Below, in pieces: positions 1-5,695 of a DNA stretch of 10,411 nucleotides (the stretch's first letter is position 1; the number at the start of each line of letters is the position of its first letter). Under the pieces are notes generated by a model. That model was not told the origin of the DNA. It was given only the letters and a program-made list of their open reading frames with translations, and did not search any database. Source of the stretch: JAWLBR01 sp041687495 (GTDB lineage Bacteria > Bacillota > Limnochordia > DTU087 > JAAYGB01); the NCBI GenBank assembly GCA_041687495.1, contig JAWLBR010000095.1:1-10411 (forward strand). Reading direction: 5' to 3'. A program made the position numbers and the translations under genes.

Positions 1-1
1 G

Positions 2-943
2 TCCAATACATATCATCTTTATCTTAGGCCAGGACATGATCTGGTGCAGGAAGCCGGCGGCTTGCATAGTTTCATGGGGTGGGAGCAATCAATCCTGACC
101 GATAGCGGAGGATTTCAAGTTTTTAGTCTCAACGATTTACGTGAGATTTCCGAGGAAGGAGTATGGTTTCGCTCCCATTTAGATGGCAGCAAGCACTTTA
201 TCAGTCCGGAGAAGTCAATGGAGATTCAAACAGCTCTTGGCTCGGATATTGTCATGGCTTTTGATGAATGCCCGCCATATCCTTCTGACTACCAGTATGC
301 GCGACAATCAATGGAGATGACTAGTCGCTGGGCGCGACGGTGCCAGAAGGCCCATACCAATCCTCGGCAGGCCTTGTTTGGTATCGTACAGGGGGGAATG
401 TACCGGGATCTACGCTTGGCATCGGCCCGTGACCTGGCGAGTCTCGATTTTCCCGGCTATGCCGTGGGAGGATTAAGTGTAGGAGAGCCTAAGGAGCTCA
501 TGTACGAAGTTCTTGAATACACCGTGCCCGAACTACCGGTGGATAAGCCCCGCTACTTGATGGGAGTAGGGTCACCTGACTGCTTGCTGGAAGGCGTGGA
601 ACGGGGAATTGATATGTTCGACTGTGTACTGCCCACTCGGATCGCTAGACACGGTACAGTTTTCACCAAGGACGGTACGATGACCATTCGCAATCAGACC
701 TATGCCCGAGATTTCCGCCCCATTGAGGAAGACTGCGATTGCCCGGCGTGTCAGCATTTCACTCGGGCTTATATTCGCCATCTGATTAAGGCCAATGAAA
801 TCTTAGGTATGCGCCTAACTACATGGCACAACCTACGCTTCCTCATCCGATTAATGGAAGATATCCGCACCGCTCTCAGGGAGGATCGGTTGCCGGAATT
901 TCGACGGCAGTTTCTCGATAGATATTCTAGAGGAAAGGAATAG
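2..943 (+). CDS. tgt: Queuine/preQ1 tRNA-guanine transglycosylase, 5'-truncated by window edge
   Basis: Exchanges guanine 34 in the anticodon of GU(N)-decoding tRNAs for the queuosine precursor preQ1; cytosolic. The frame is open from base 2 (reading SNTYHLYLRPG), so the coding region begins before the window; the in-frame GTG at 44 is internal. 313 residues are visible, and by comparison with the usual 370-380 roughly 60 N-terminal residues are missing. In the visible numbering: TDSGGFQ at 33-39 (active-site Asp34), AFDEC at 86-90, GIVQGG at 127-132, GGLSVGE at 156-162, FDCVLPTR at 206-213 with the presumed nucleophile Asp207, and the zinc ligands Cys245, Cys247, Cys250 and His276 (CxCxxC...H). 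All family hallmarks are intact. A tgt-yajC order is common in bacteria, and yajC follows after 61 bp. The family assignment is very secure; the substrate (preQ1 rather than queuine) follows from bacterial membership. Confidence 0.98.
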   Translation, partial: SNTYHLYLRPGHDLVQEAGGLHSFMGWEQSILTDSGGFQVFSLNDLREISEEGVWFRSHLDGSKHFISPEKSMEIQTALGSDIVMAFDECPPYPSDYQYARQSMEMTSRWARRCQKAHTNPRQALFGIVQGGMYRDLRLASARDLASLDFPGYAVGGLSVGEPKELMYEVLEYTVPELPVDKPRYLMGVGSPDCLLEGVERGIDMFDCVLPTRIARHGTVFTKDGTMTIRNQTYARDFRPIEEDCDCPACQHFTRAYIRHLIKANEILGMRLTTWHNLRFLIRLMEDIRTALREDRLPEFRRQFLDRYSRGKE

Positions 944-1004
944 ACAGGATTGATGCAGAACCTCAGGGATATGCGTCAGGCTGGTTAACCAAGGGGGTGA
1001 GATA

Positions 1005-1304
1005 ATGTCATTGGTGTTTGCAGCAGCGTCAACCGATGTCAATGCCGCAGGGTCGATTATCACGGCCATTATGCCGTTCGCTGTCATGTTGGCTGTCTTC
1101 TACTTTGTACTGCTTCGCCCGCAGCAGCAGCAGCAAAAGAAACGCAAAGCAATGTTGGAGGCAATTAAGAAGGGTGACAAGATCGTTACCGTGGGTGGTA
1201 TCCACGGAGAGGTAACGAATGCAAAAGGTGAAGAACTGACGGTTCGGATCGCCGATAAGGTGGAGATTCGCCTCAGCCGTTCAGGCATTGGACAGGTAAA
1301 ATAG
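1005..1304 (+). CDS. yajC: YajC, Sec translocase accessory membrane protein
   Basis: Small single-pass inner membrane protein that associates with the SecDF part of the Sec protein export machinery. The 99-residue product has a short N-terminal exposed segment, one hydrophobic helix at about 17-37 ending in the typical FVLLRPQQ junction, a basic stretch KKRK at 45-48, and the conserved cytosolic portion with KKGDKIVTVGGIHGEV at 55-70. The ATG is preceded by GGGGGTGA (993-1000), a good ribosome binding site 4-5 bases upstream. It probably shares a transcript with tgt, since no terminator is seen in the 61-bp gap. A terminator follows directly, so secD and secF, often the next genes, are not here. 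A (CAG)4-CAA run at 1122-1136 encodes five glutamines; a Q-rich stretch after the membrane helix is usual in YajC. Confidence 0.96.
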   Translation: MSLVFAAASTDVNAAGSIITAIMPFAVMLAVFYFVLLRPQQQQQKKRKAMLEAIKKGDKIVTVGGIHGEVTNAKGEELTVRIADKVEIRLSRSGIGQVK

Positions 1305-1306
1305 GA

Positions 1307-1346
1307 CACAAAAAAACTGAGGGTTTGCCCCCTCAGTTTTTTTGTG
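1307..1346. terminator. Bidirectional rho-independent terminator between yajC and ssrA
   Basis: A perfect 17-bp inverted repeat, CACAAAAAAACTGAGGG (1307-1323) and its complement (1330-1346), with the 6-base loop TTTGCC. Read on either strand, the GC core CTGAGGG/CCCTCAG is followed by seven T residues, so it should stop transcription of yajC on the + strand and of tmRNA on the - strand. It begins 3 bases after the yajC stop codon and ends 4 bases before the CCA end of tmRNA, so it serves both convergent units. Confidence 0.92.
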
Positions 1347-1350
1347 CTTT

Positions 1351-1709
1351 TGGTGGAGGTGAGCGGATTTGCACCGCTGTCCACGAATGAACCCACAACA
1401 GCTTCTACGAGCGTAGCCTTTGCTTTGAATTCGCTGCTCCCGCTCCCAAAGGCAGGATCAGTGAAGCAGCTATCCCATCAGGTGTCCTATCTAGCCATGG
1501 GCAACACTAGACAGTAAGCCTACCAATAATGACACCCTTCCTGCCCCGCAGGCAAAAACAGGTCGGATGGCTACTGCCTTGTTAGGCAGCAGCTAGAGCG
1601 TAGTTATCGTTTGCTCTTAAATTTAGGTTCCCACTTTTTAACGAGGCGCAGGAGACCTCGGCTCGCTTCCATTGCTCATTCGATCCGTGTCGAACCTAAG
1701 TTCACCCCC
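1351..1709 (-). ncRNA. ssrA: tmRNA (transfer-messenger RNA)
   Basis: Rescues ribosomes stalled on broken mRNAs, together with SmpB, and tags the released protein for degradation. The 359-nt mature RNA runs from GGGGGTG (1709 downward) to an encoded CCA (complement of 1351-1353). The ends form a 7-bp acceptor stem, GGGGGUG with CACCUCC, which includes the G3-U wobble that marks alanine-accepting tmRNA. The 5' part contains the conserved TTAGGTTCGACACGG stretch; the T-arm is AGCGG-TGCAAAT-CCGCT. The tag frame GCA...TAA lies at 1614-1582. Its stop codon sits in the loop of a hairpin (CTGCTGCC / GGCAGTAG), as in other one-piece tmRNAs. This is a standard, non-permuted form. It lies 46 bp downstream of smpB on the same strand. 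Confidence 0.98.
1582..1614 (-). other. tmRNA tag-peptide reading frame (ANDNYALAAA)
   Basis: Resume codon GCA at 1614-1612, then AAC GAT AAC TAC GCT CTA GCT GCT GCC and stop TAA at 1584-1582, giving ANDNYALAAA; the alanine carried by tmRNA itself is added in front. The ALAAA end is the hydrophobic, small-residue tail that ClpXP-type proteases read in known tags. The sequence resembles the E. coli tag ANDENYALAA, lacking the Glu and carrying one extra C-terminal Ala. Confidence 0.95.
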
Positions 1710-1729
1710 GAGCAACATCTGTACATAAT

Positions 1730-1758
1730 AGTATACACCATTGTGGATCATCTGTCTA
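1730..1758 (-). promoter_or_regulatory. Sigma-A-type promoter of ssrA, -35 overlapping the smpB stop
   Basis: On the - strand: -35 TAGACA (1758-1753), a 17-bp spacer and -10 TATACT (1735-1730), each 5/6 to consensus. Transcription would start around 1723, giving about 13 extra bases before the mature 5' end at 1709, which fits RNase P trimming of a tmRNA precursor. The first three bases of the -35 box (1758-1756) are the TAG stop codon of smpB. Confidence 0.85.
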
Positions 1759-2232
1759 GGACCGATTGCGTTCTGCCAGAGCCTTCTCGATTCGCCGCTG
1801 GGCATCCCGTTTGGCCATGGTATCCCTCTTGTCATAAAGCTTCTTTCCTCTGGCTAGTGCCAGCTCAACCTTCGCCTTCCCGTAGGTGGTAAAATATACC
1901 CGCAGGGGAACTAGGGTAAAGCCCTTCTGCTGGACTTGCCCAAGCAGTTTCATGATCTCCCGCTTATGCAGCAAGAGCTTGCGGGGCCGAGTGGGCTCGT
2001 GGTTGAAACGGTTGCCTTGTTCGTACGGGCTGATGTGCATGTTGTACAGCACTACTTCTCCGTTTTCGATCAAAGCATGGGAGTCGGTCAAGTTTGCGCG
2101 ACCTGCCCGAAGAGACTTCACTTCAGTTCCCTGCAGTGCGATGCCCGCTTCGTATGTTTCCTCGATGAAAAAGTCATGCCTCGCCTTTCGATTCTCGCAA
2201 GCCGTCTTCTGGCCGCTCTTAGGTTTTGCCAT
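1756..2232 (-). CDS. smpB: SsrA-binding protein SmpB
   Basis: Small basic protein that binds the tRNA-like end of tmRNA and carries it into the empty A site of stalled ribosomes. The start chosen at 2232 gives 158 residues beginning MAKPKSGQK. It has GGAGGTG (2245-2239) 6 bases upstream, and the length matches the family; the in-frame ATGs further upstream lack such support. Visible hallmarks: ARHDFFIEETYEAGIALQGTEVKSLR (17-42), GRANLTDSHA (44-53), the NMHISPYEQGN segment (64-74), RPRKLLLH (82-89), and the basic C-terminal tail GKKLYDKRDTMAKRDAQR (129-146), which in the family folds in the mRNA channel. ssrA follows with no terminator between, so smpB transcripts could read into tmRNA. The pairing with a genuine tmRNA gene makes the function secure. 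Confidence 0.98.
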   Translation of the reverse strand: MAKPKSGQKTACENRKARHDFFIEETYEAGIALQGTEVKSLRAGRANLTDSHALIENGEVVLYNMHISPYEQGNRFNHEPTRPRKLLLHKREIMKLLGQVQQKGFTLVPLRVYFTTYGKAKVELALARGKKLYDKRDTMAKRDAQRRIEKALAERNRS

Positions 2233-2238
2233 CAATTT

Positions 2239-2245
2239 CACCTCC
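2239..2245 (-). promoter_or_regulatory. Ribosome binding site fixing the smpB start
   Basis: GGAGGTG on the - strand, 6 bases before the ATG at 2232. It decides in favour of the MAKPK start over three upstream in-frame ATG codons (2292, 2289 and 2274), and over the ATG at 2247, whose own codons contain this site. Confidence 0.85.
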
Positions 2246-2272
2246 ATCCATGCGTCGGCATTGCTGCCAGAC

Positions 2273-2293
2273 ATTGATGTGCTCCGCATCAAT
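2273..2293 (-). other. Small hairpin in the smpB leader
   Basis: ATTGATG (2273-2279) and CATCAAT (2287-2293) form a perfect 7-bp stem around a 7-base loop within the roughly 90-base leader between the smpB promoter and its start codon. It has no T-tract, so it is not a terminator. A role as 5' stabiliser or nothing at all is equally possible. Confidence 0.4.
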
Positions 2294-2326
2294 CAATAGA
2301 AAGGAATAGGTGTATACGTCGAGAAA

Positions 2327-2356
2327 ATTATAGCGAACTCTAGTATGCTGCGTCAA
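2327..2356 (-). promoter_or_regulatory. Strong promoter of smpB(-ssrA)
   Basis: On the - strand: -35 TTGACG (2356-2351), an 18-bp spacer and a perfect -10 TATAAT (2332-2327). The predicted start near 2320 leaves an untranslated leader of almost 90 bases before smpB. Confidence 0.85.
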
Positions 2357-2376
2357 GTTAGGCCAACTCTGGTTCG

Positions 2377-2405
2377 TTGCGGGGGAATTATCGGTCTGGT
2401 ATACT
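2377..2405 (+). promoter_or_regulatory. Extended -10 promoter of the ABC operon
   Basis: -35-like TTGCGG (2377-2382, matching only TTG), a 17-bp spacer and -10 TATACT (2400-2405), preceded by TGG, which makes a TGn extended -10. The predicted start near 2412 gives a leader of about 43 bases. It lies back to back with the smpB promoter; the two -35 boxes are 20 bp apart. Confidence 0.7.
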
Positions 2406-2454
2406 GAGTTTGACCAAAATGTTAACGATATCTGCGGACATGGGAGGGACGTTA

Positions 2455-3402
2455 ATGCTCAAGACAAGTGGCCTGGTCAAGAAATACGATAGATTGACCG
2501 CAGTCGACAATCTTAATATCCATGTGCAGAAGGGCGAGATTTATGGTTTCCTAGGCCCGAATGGAGCTGGAAAGACAACGACGATCATGATGTTGTTAGG
2601 CATGGAGAAACCCAGCAAAGGGACCATTGAACTCTTTGGCAAACAGATGCGCCAAGATTACTTTGCAATTCGACGTCGTGTCGGGGTACTATCTGAATTT
2701 CAGTTCTTGTACGAAGACATGACGGCCTATGAGTATCTCCGGTTTTTTGCCCGGCTCTACGAGGTGGACAAGCCGGATGCTAAAATTCAGGAAGTGTTGA
2801 GTCGCCTGGATCTATGGGATCGCCGCGATGAATTACTGGGCGGGTATTCCAAAGGTATGAAACAGAAGCTGGGGATGGCTCGGGTACTGGTTCATGACCC
2901 CGACCTTCTCATTTTGGACGAGCCTGTATCTTCTCTAGACCCCTATGGAATTCGGGAGATTCGGGACGTGATTATGGAGGAGAATGCGAAGGGAAAGACG
3001 ATGTTTATCTCTTCTCACATTCTGTCTGAGATCGAGCGAACCTGTCACCGTGTGGGAATTATGAACAAAGGCCGGCTGTTGGCTGAAGACGATATGCAGC
3101 ATTTGAAGCGTCGTCTGAGCAGTGAGGTCGAATTGGTGATTGAGTTGGAGCGTTTAGAGGACGCAGTGATAGAAGCAATCCGTAACGAGAGGTATGTGAA
3201 TTCTCTAGAGGTTGACGGCAGCTGCGTTTGCGTCAAAACCAAGGCCGATGCAGACCACCGGGCGGATATCTCCCGTTTGATTTCGTCCATGGGGGGAGTA
3301 GTCCTCAGCTTGTCTACAAAAGAGCTAAGCCTCGAAGAGGCCTTTGTCACCATCACTGAGAACAACCTATCGTTGCTGACTAAGGAGGGCGAAGCATCAT
3401 GA
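2455..3402 (+). CDS. ABC transporter ATP-binding protein (ABC-2/export type)
   Basis: Cytosolic ATPase that powers the membrane partner encoded next. The ATG at 2455 is chosen because GGGAGG (2442-2447) lies 7 bases upstream and the protein then starts at the usual MLKTSGLVKKYD; an in-frame opening from 2377 overlaps the promoter. 315 residues: Walker A GPNGAGKTT at 34-42, Q-loop Gln83 in SEFQFLYEDMT, signature YSKGMKQ at 131-137 (the YSKGM variant of LSGGQ common in CcmA/NosF/ABC-2 ATPases), Walker B LLILDEP at 151-157 with catalytic Glu156, D-loop SSLDP at 159-163, and H-loop His188 in ISSHIL. After about 215 there is a C-terminal region of about 100 residues, as in many exporters of this class. 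It overlaps the permease gene by ATGA. All catalytic motifs are intact. The substrate is not deducible. Confidence 0.95.
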   Translation: MLKTSGLVKKYDRLTAVDNLNIHVQKGEIYGFLGPNGAGKTTTIMMLLGMEKPSKGTIELFGKQMRQDYFAIRRRVGVLSEFQFLYEDMTAYEYLRFFARLYEVDKPDAKIQEVLSRLDLWDRRDELLGGYSKGMKQKLGMARVLVHDPDLLILDEPVSSLDPYGIREIRDVIMEENAKGKTMFISSHILSEIERTCHRVGIMNKGRLLAEDDMQHLKRRLSSEVELVIELERLEDAVIEAIRNERYVNSLEVDGSCVCVKTKADADHRADISRLISSMGGVVLSLSTKELSLEEAFVTITENNLSLLTKEGEAS

Positions 3403-4232
3403 GTGCGCTTCCGAATCGACTCCACACCATCGCCACCATTACCAGGCGTGAGCTGCGTTCAAATTTGTATAGCTTAGGCCTTTATCTTGCAGTAAGTCTT
3501 GCCTTCGCTGTTGCGATCGTAACTGTCTCATCTTATGTTTCTAGCGTTGAGCAGAACGGCCTCATGTCCATTGGCAACCCTTTGAGCGAACCGCTTCGCT
3601 ACGCTGTCTTCTTGGCGGCCGCTTATCTGGCCTTGTGTTCGGCCATGTCCATTAGTCGAGAACGGGATCAGGGGACCCTGGAAGTTTTGTTTTACGGGCC
3701 TGTGGATTCGGTTTCCTATGTTATGGCCAAGTTCAGTGAGCAGATGATCACCTTCGCAGGAATTATCGTTGTCTATTTGGCGTTTTTTGCCATTGTAGCT
3801 GCGATGACTAATTTGGGTGTCGGATGGACTTTCTTCGCTCAGGCATTGATGTCGGTGCTCTTGGGCTCATCCATCATTGGCTTTGGAATCCTGCTGTCTT
3901 CCATCGCAAGAAAGGCTAGAACGTCTGTCATTTTGTTCCTTAGCCTGGTAGTGTTGTTTTTTGCCGTCGACCTTGCAGTTGGCATTCTCGCAGGCGTTCA
4001 GTGGAGTGAGCACACGGCCTCACCATTAGTGTTTGCCAGAACAGTACTGACCCACGTCCGGACGGCTACCTCCTGGATTAGCCCCTTTGACTATCTAGAG
4101 CGGGGCGTAACGGCGATTGTAGTCGGAAATGCTGGAATGTTCATCCGGCGCATGGTGGAAGCGCTGCTTTACACAGGGGCCCTGCTCTGGGCTTCAGTCA
4201 TTGCCTTTGATCGCAAGGGGGTGCGGAGATGA
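3399..4232 (+). CDS. ABC-2-type transporter permease
   Basis: Integral membrane partner of the preceding ATPase. 277 residues with six likely membrane segments at about 24-46, 68-85, 113-137, 145-168, 177-198 and 254-270. After the second segment comes SISRERDQGTLEVLFYGPVD, the cytosolic motif typical of NosY/GldF-like ABC-2 permeases (S-x-x-x-E-[KR]-x-x-G-T-L-E-x-L), where the ATPase is expected to dock. The ATG overlaps the stop of the ATPase gene (ATGA at 3399-3402) and AGGAGG lies at 3383-3388, so translation is coupled. One ATPase and one permease gene suggest homodimers of each. Family membership is clear from topology and motif; whether it exports a compound, a lipid or acts on the envelope cannot be told. 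Confidence 0.9.
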   Translation: MSALPNRLHTIATITRRELRSNLYSLGLYLAVSLAFAVAIVTVSSYVSSVEQNGLMSIGNPLSEPLRYAVFLAAAYLALCSAMSISRERDQGTLEVLFYGPVDSVSYVMAKFSEQMITFAGIIVVYLAFFAIVAAMTNLGVGWTFFAQALMSVLLGSSIIGFGILLSSIARKARTSVILFLSLVVLFFAVDLAVGILAGVQWSEHTASPLVFARTVLTHVRTATSWISPFDYLERGVTAIVVGNAGMFIRRMVEALLYTGALLWASVIAFDRKGVRR

Positions 4233-5557
4233 AGCAACTATCTGTCATTGTCATGGTGCTGGTGGTACTGGTAGGTGGACTAGGGGTGTCTTTGGCAGCC
4301 GCCCCCGAACGGGAAGAGCAGTTTGTATACGGAATCAGCGCCTGGGACGGCAAGGAGTACAGTTCCACGTTTTCTCCCAAAGGCGTGGACCTTTATCTCT
4401 TGGCAGGCGAAAACCACGTCCTTAATGCTGTCAAAACCGATGTCTACTTCTGGGACATTACTCAAGAGTGGATGGGAAACTGGATGGAAAAACGGGTGGA
4501 AGTCGAGGGTGATCTGGAGATTCTCGATGCCAGTGGCAAGGCGATCCAGACCCTGGCCCCAACCGCCTATGCCTATCGTTTTCAGGCCGGGGGATATACT
4601 CCCACGGAGATGCTAAAGGGTGCAGACGCGCAGAAGGCATACGAGCAGTACAAATCAGAACTGGAACGCTACTACAATGCAGTGAATGCTTATCGCGATG
4701 CTCGTATCGAGTATGAGCAGACCCTGAACGCCATGGTTGAAGAAGTACAGAAGACCGGGAAGCCTTACCCCGAGTCGAAGATTCCCCAGCCGCCGGTGGA
4801 GCCTACCGCCCCTACCGGATTTGTGACACAGCCGGAAGAGGCCTTTATTCTCAACCTACCCGCCGGGAGCTACCAGGTGCGGATGGTTGCTAACGGTCAG
4901 CCAGTACCGGATACAGAGCGTAGACTGACTGTCTTTGCTCCCCGCAGGCATGGGGTAGGATACGAAATACTGCCGGAGAGTAAGTGGACTCGTCCGGTAA
5001 TGTCTGACGACCGAAGCGAAATGCTGTACCTTCACGGTAAGCGGACAATGTATCTTAAGGCCTTCACGGCTACCGAGTACAGCGCCCATTCCTTTCAACG
5101 GATGACGCAGGCACACAAGCCCTTGGCTGGTGCCGGACTAGAAGGCGTGTGGCAGTGGCAGCATGGCCAGGAGCTAAGTGGCGTAACCGTTGAGCTCTTA
5201 CAAGATGGTGAGGTTGTCCAGTCCGTCAGTCCGGCCCCCTACTACGTCCAGCAAACCCCGGGATACGCTTTGGGCTATGAAATTGTGGCCTATGATGCGA
5301 CCAACCCGGCGATGGCTAGCCGCAACCCGAGCTTCACTGCGTTTAAGGTGGTTCTGGAGCCAGGCAGCTACGTTCTACGGGTTGTTGATGACTCGGGTAA
5401 GGTGGTTCCTGGAAGCATTCGAGAAATTCGGACTGTGAAGCAGCAGAATGGACCGATGCTTTACCTGCTGGCAGCCCTGCCGCTGTTGGTGGGCTTTGTC
5501 CTTGTAGGATCTAGACGCCTCAAAGGTAGAAGTCGCTCCAAGACTGAAGCTGCTTAA
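4229..5557 (+). CDS. Exported, C-terminally anchored two-repeat protein of unknown family (third ABC component)
   Basis: I do not recognise this family. The 442-residue product starts with a signal sequence (hydrophobic 5-23, then AAAPE, possible cleavage after 23-25) and ends with one membrane helix (about 409-428) followed by RRLKGRSRSK, so the bulk lies outside the membrane with a short basic tail inside. The body contains two diverged copies of one domain: 51-236 and about 270-403. Matching landmarks are GDLEILDASGKAIQTLAP (94-111) against VTVELLQDGEVVQSVSP (319-335), and LPAGSYQVRMV (210-220) against LEPGSYVLRVV (376-386). Copy one carries an insertion: a charged helix, probably a coiled coil, at about 131-175, and a proline-rich link at 179-195. 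The ATG overlaps the permease stop (ATGA at 4229-4232) with AAGGGGG at 4215-4221. The tight coupling suggests it is an extracytoplasmic partner of the transporter; GldG and NosD hold comparable positions in other systems, but no sequence kinship is claimed. Confidence 0.85.
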   Translation: MKQLSVIVMVLVVLVGGLGVSLAAAPEREEQFVYGISAWDGKEYSSTFSPKGVDLYLLAGENHVLNAVKTDVYFWDITQEWMGNWMEKRVEVEGDLEILDASGKAIQTLAPTAYAYRFQAGGYTPTEMLKGADAQKAYEQYKSELERYYNAVNAYRDARIEYEQTLNAMVEEVQKTGKPYPESKIPQPPVEPTAPTGFVTQPEEAFILNLPAGSYQVRMVANGQPVPDTERRLTVFAPRRHGVGYEILPESKWTRPVMSDDRSEMLYLHGKRTMYLKAFTATEYSAHSFQRMTQAHKPLAGAGLEGVWQWQHGQELSGVTVELLQDGEVVQSVSPAPYYVQQTPGYALGYEIVAYDATNPAMASRNPSFTAFKVVLEPGSYVLRVVDDSGKVVPGSIREIRTVKQQNGPMLYLLAALPLLVGFVLVGSRRLKGRSRSKTEAA

Positions 5558-5581
5558 GAGCCTTTGCTTAAAGACGCACAC

Positions 5582-5615
5582 AAGACCGTCCCTGCTTAGA
5601 AGGGGGCGGTCTTTT
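5582..5615 (+). terminator. Rho-independent terminator of the ABC operon
   Basis: AAGACCGTCCC (5582-5592) pairs with GGGGCGGTCTT (5603-5613) over 11 bp with one G-T wobble and a 10-base loop. The closing arm ends in the T-rich CTTTTCCTT. It lies 24 bases after the stop codon of the third ABC gene. Confidence 0.85.
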
Positions 5616-5695
5616 CCTTAGGGCATCATCTGGGCCGGGCGGAGCATATGATGGTGTGATAGAGCAGTCTTCTAGCGGGATGGTGGACACAGCCT

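Noticed and set aside
1122..1136. (CAG)4-CAA repeat as a possible phase-variable microsatellite
   Set aside because: A trinucleotide repeat inside the frame cannot switch it off, and glutamines after the membrane helix are usual in YajC.
1611..1892. Open frame on the + strand across the 5' part of tmRNA and the smpB end
   Set aside because: Antisense to a structured RNA and a conserved gene, with no ribosome site.
1886..2299. Open frames of 137 and 113 codons on the + strand opposite smpB
   Set aside because: Their peptides are Cys/Phe/Ser-rich without family motifs and lie wholly antisense to a clear smpB gene.
2377..2454. Earlier in-frame start of the ABC ATPase giving 26 extra residues
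   Set aside because: The extra segment overlaps the promoter, lacks a ribosome site, and ABC ATPases of this type normally begin just before the strand leading to KKYD.
5644..5653. GCATATGATG occurring here and again at 9422-9431, both upstream of a gene start
   Set aside because: It contains a -10-like TATGAT, but no -35 box is found at the right distance in either copy, and shared 10-mers are expected by chance in 10 kb.
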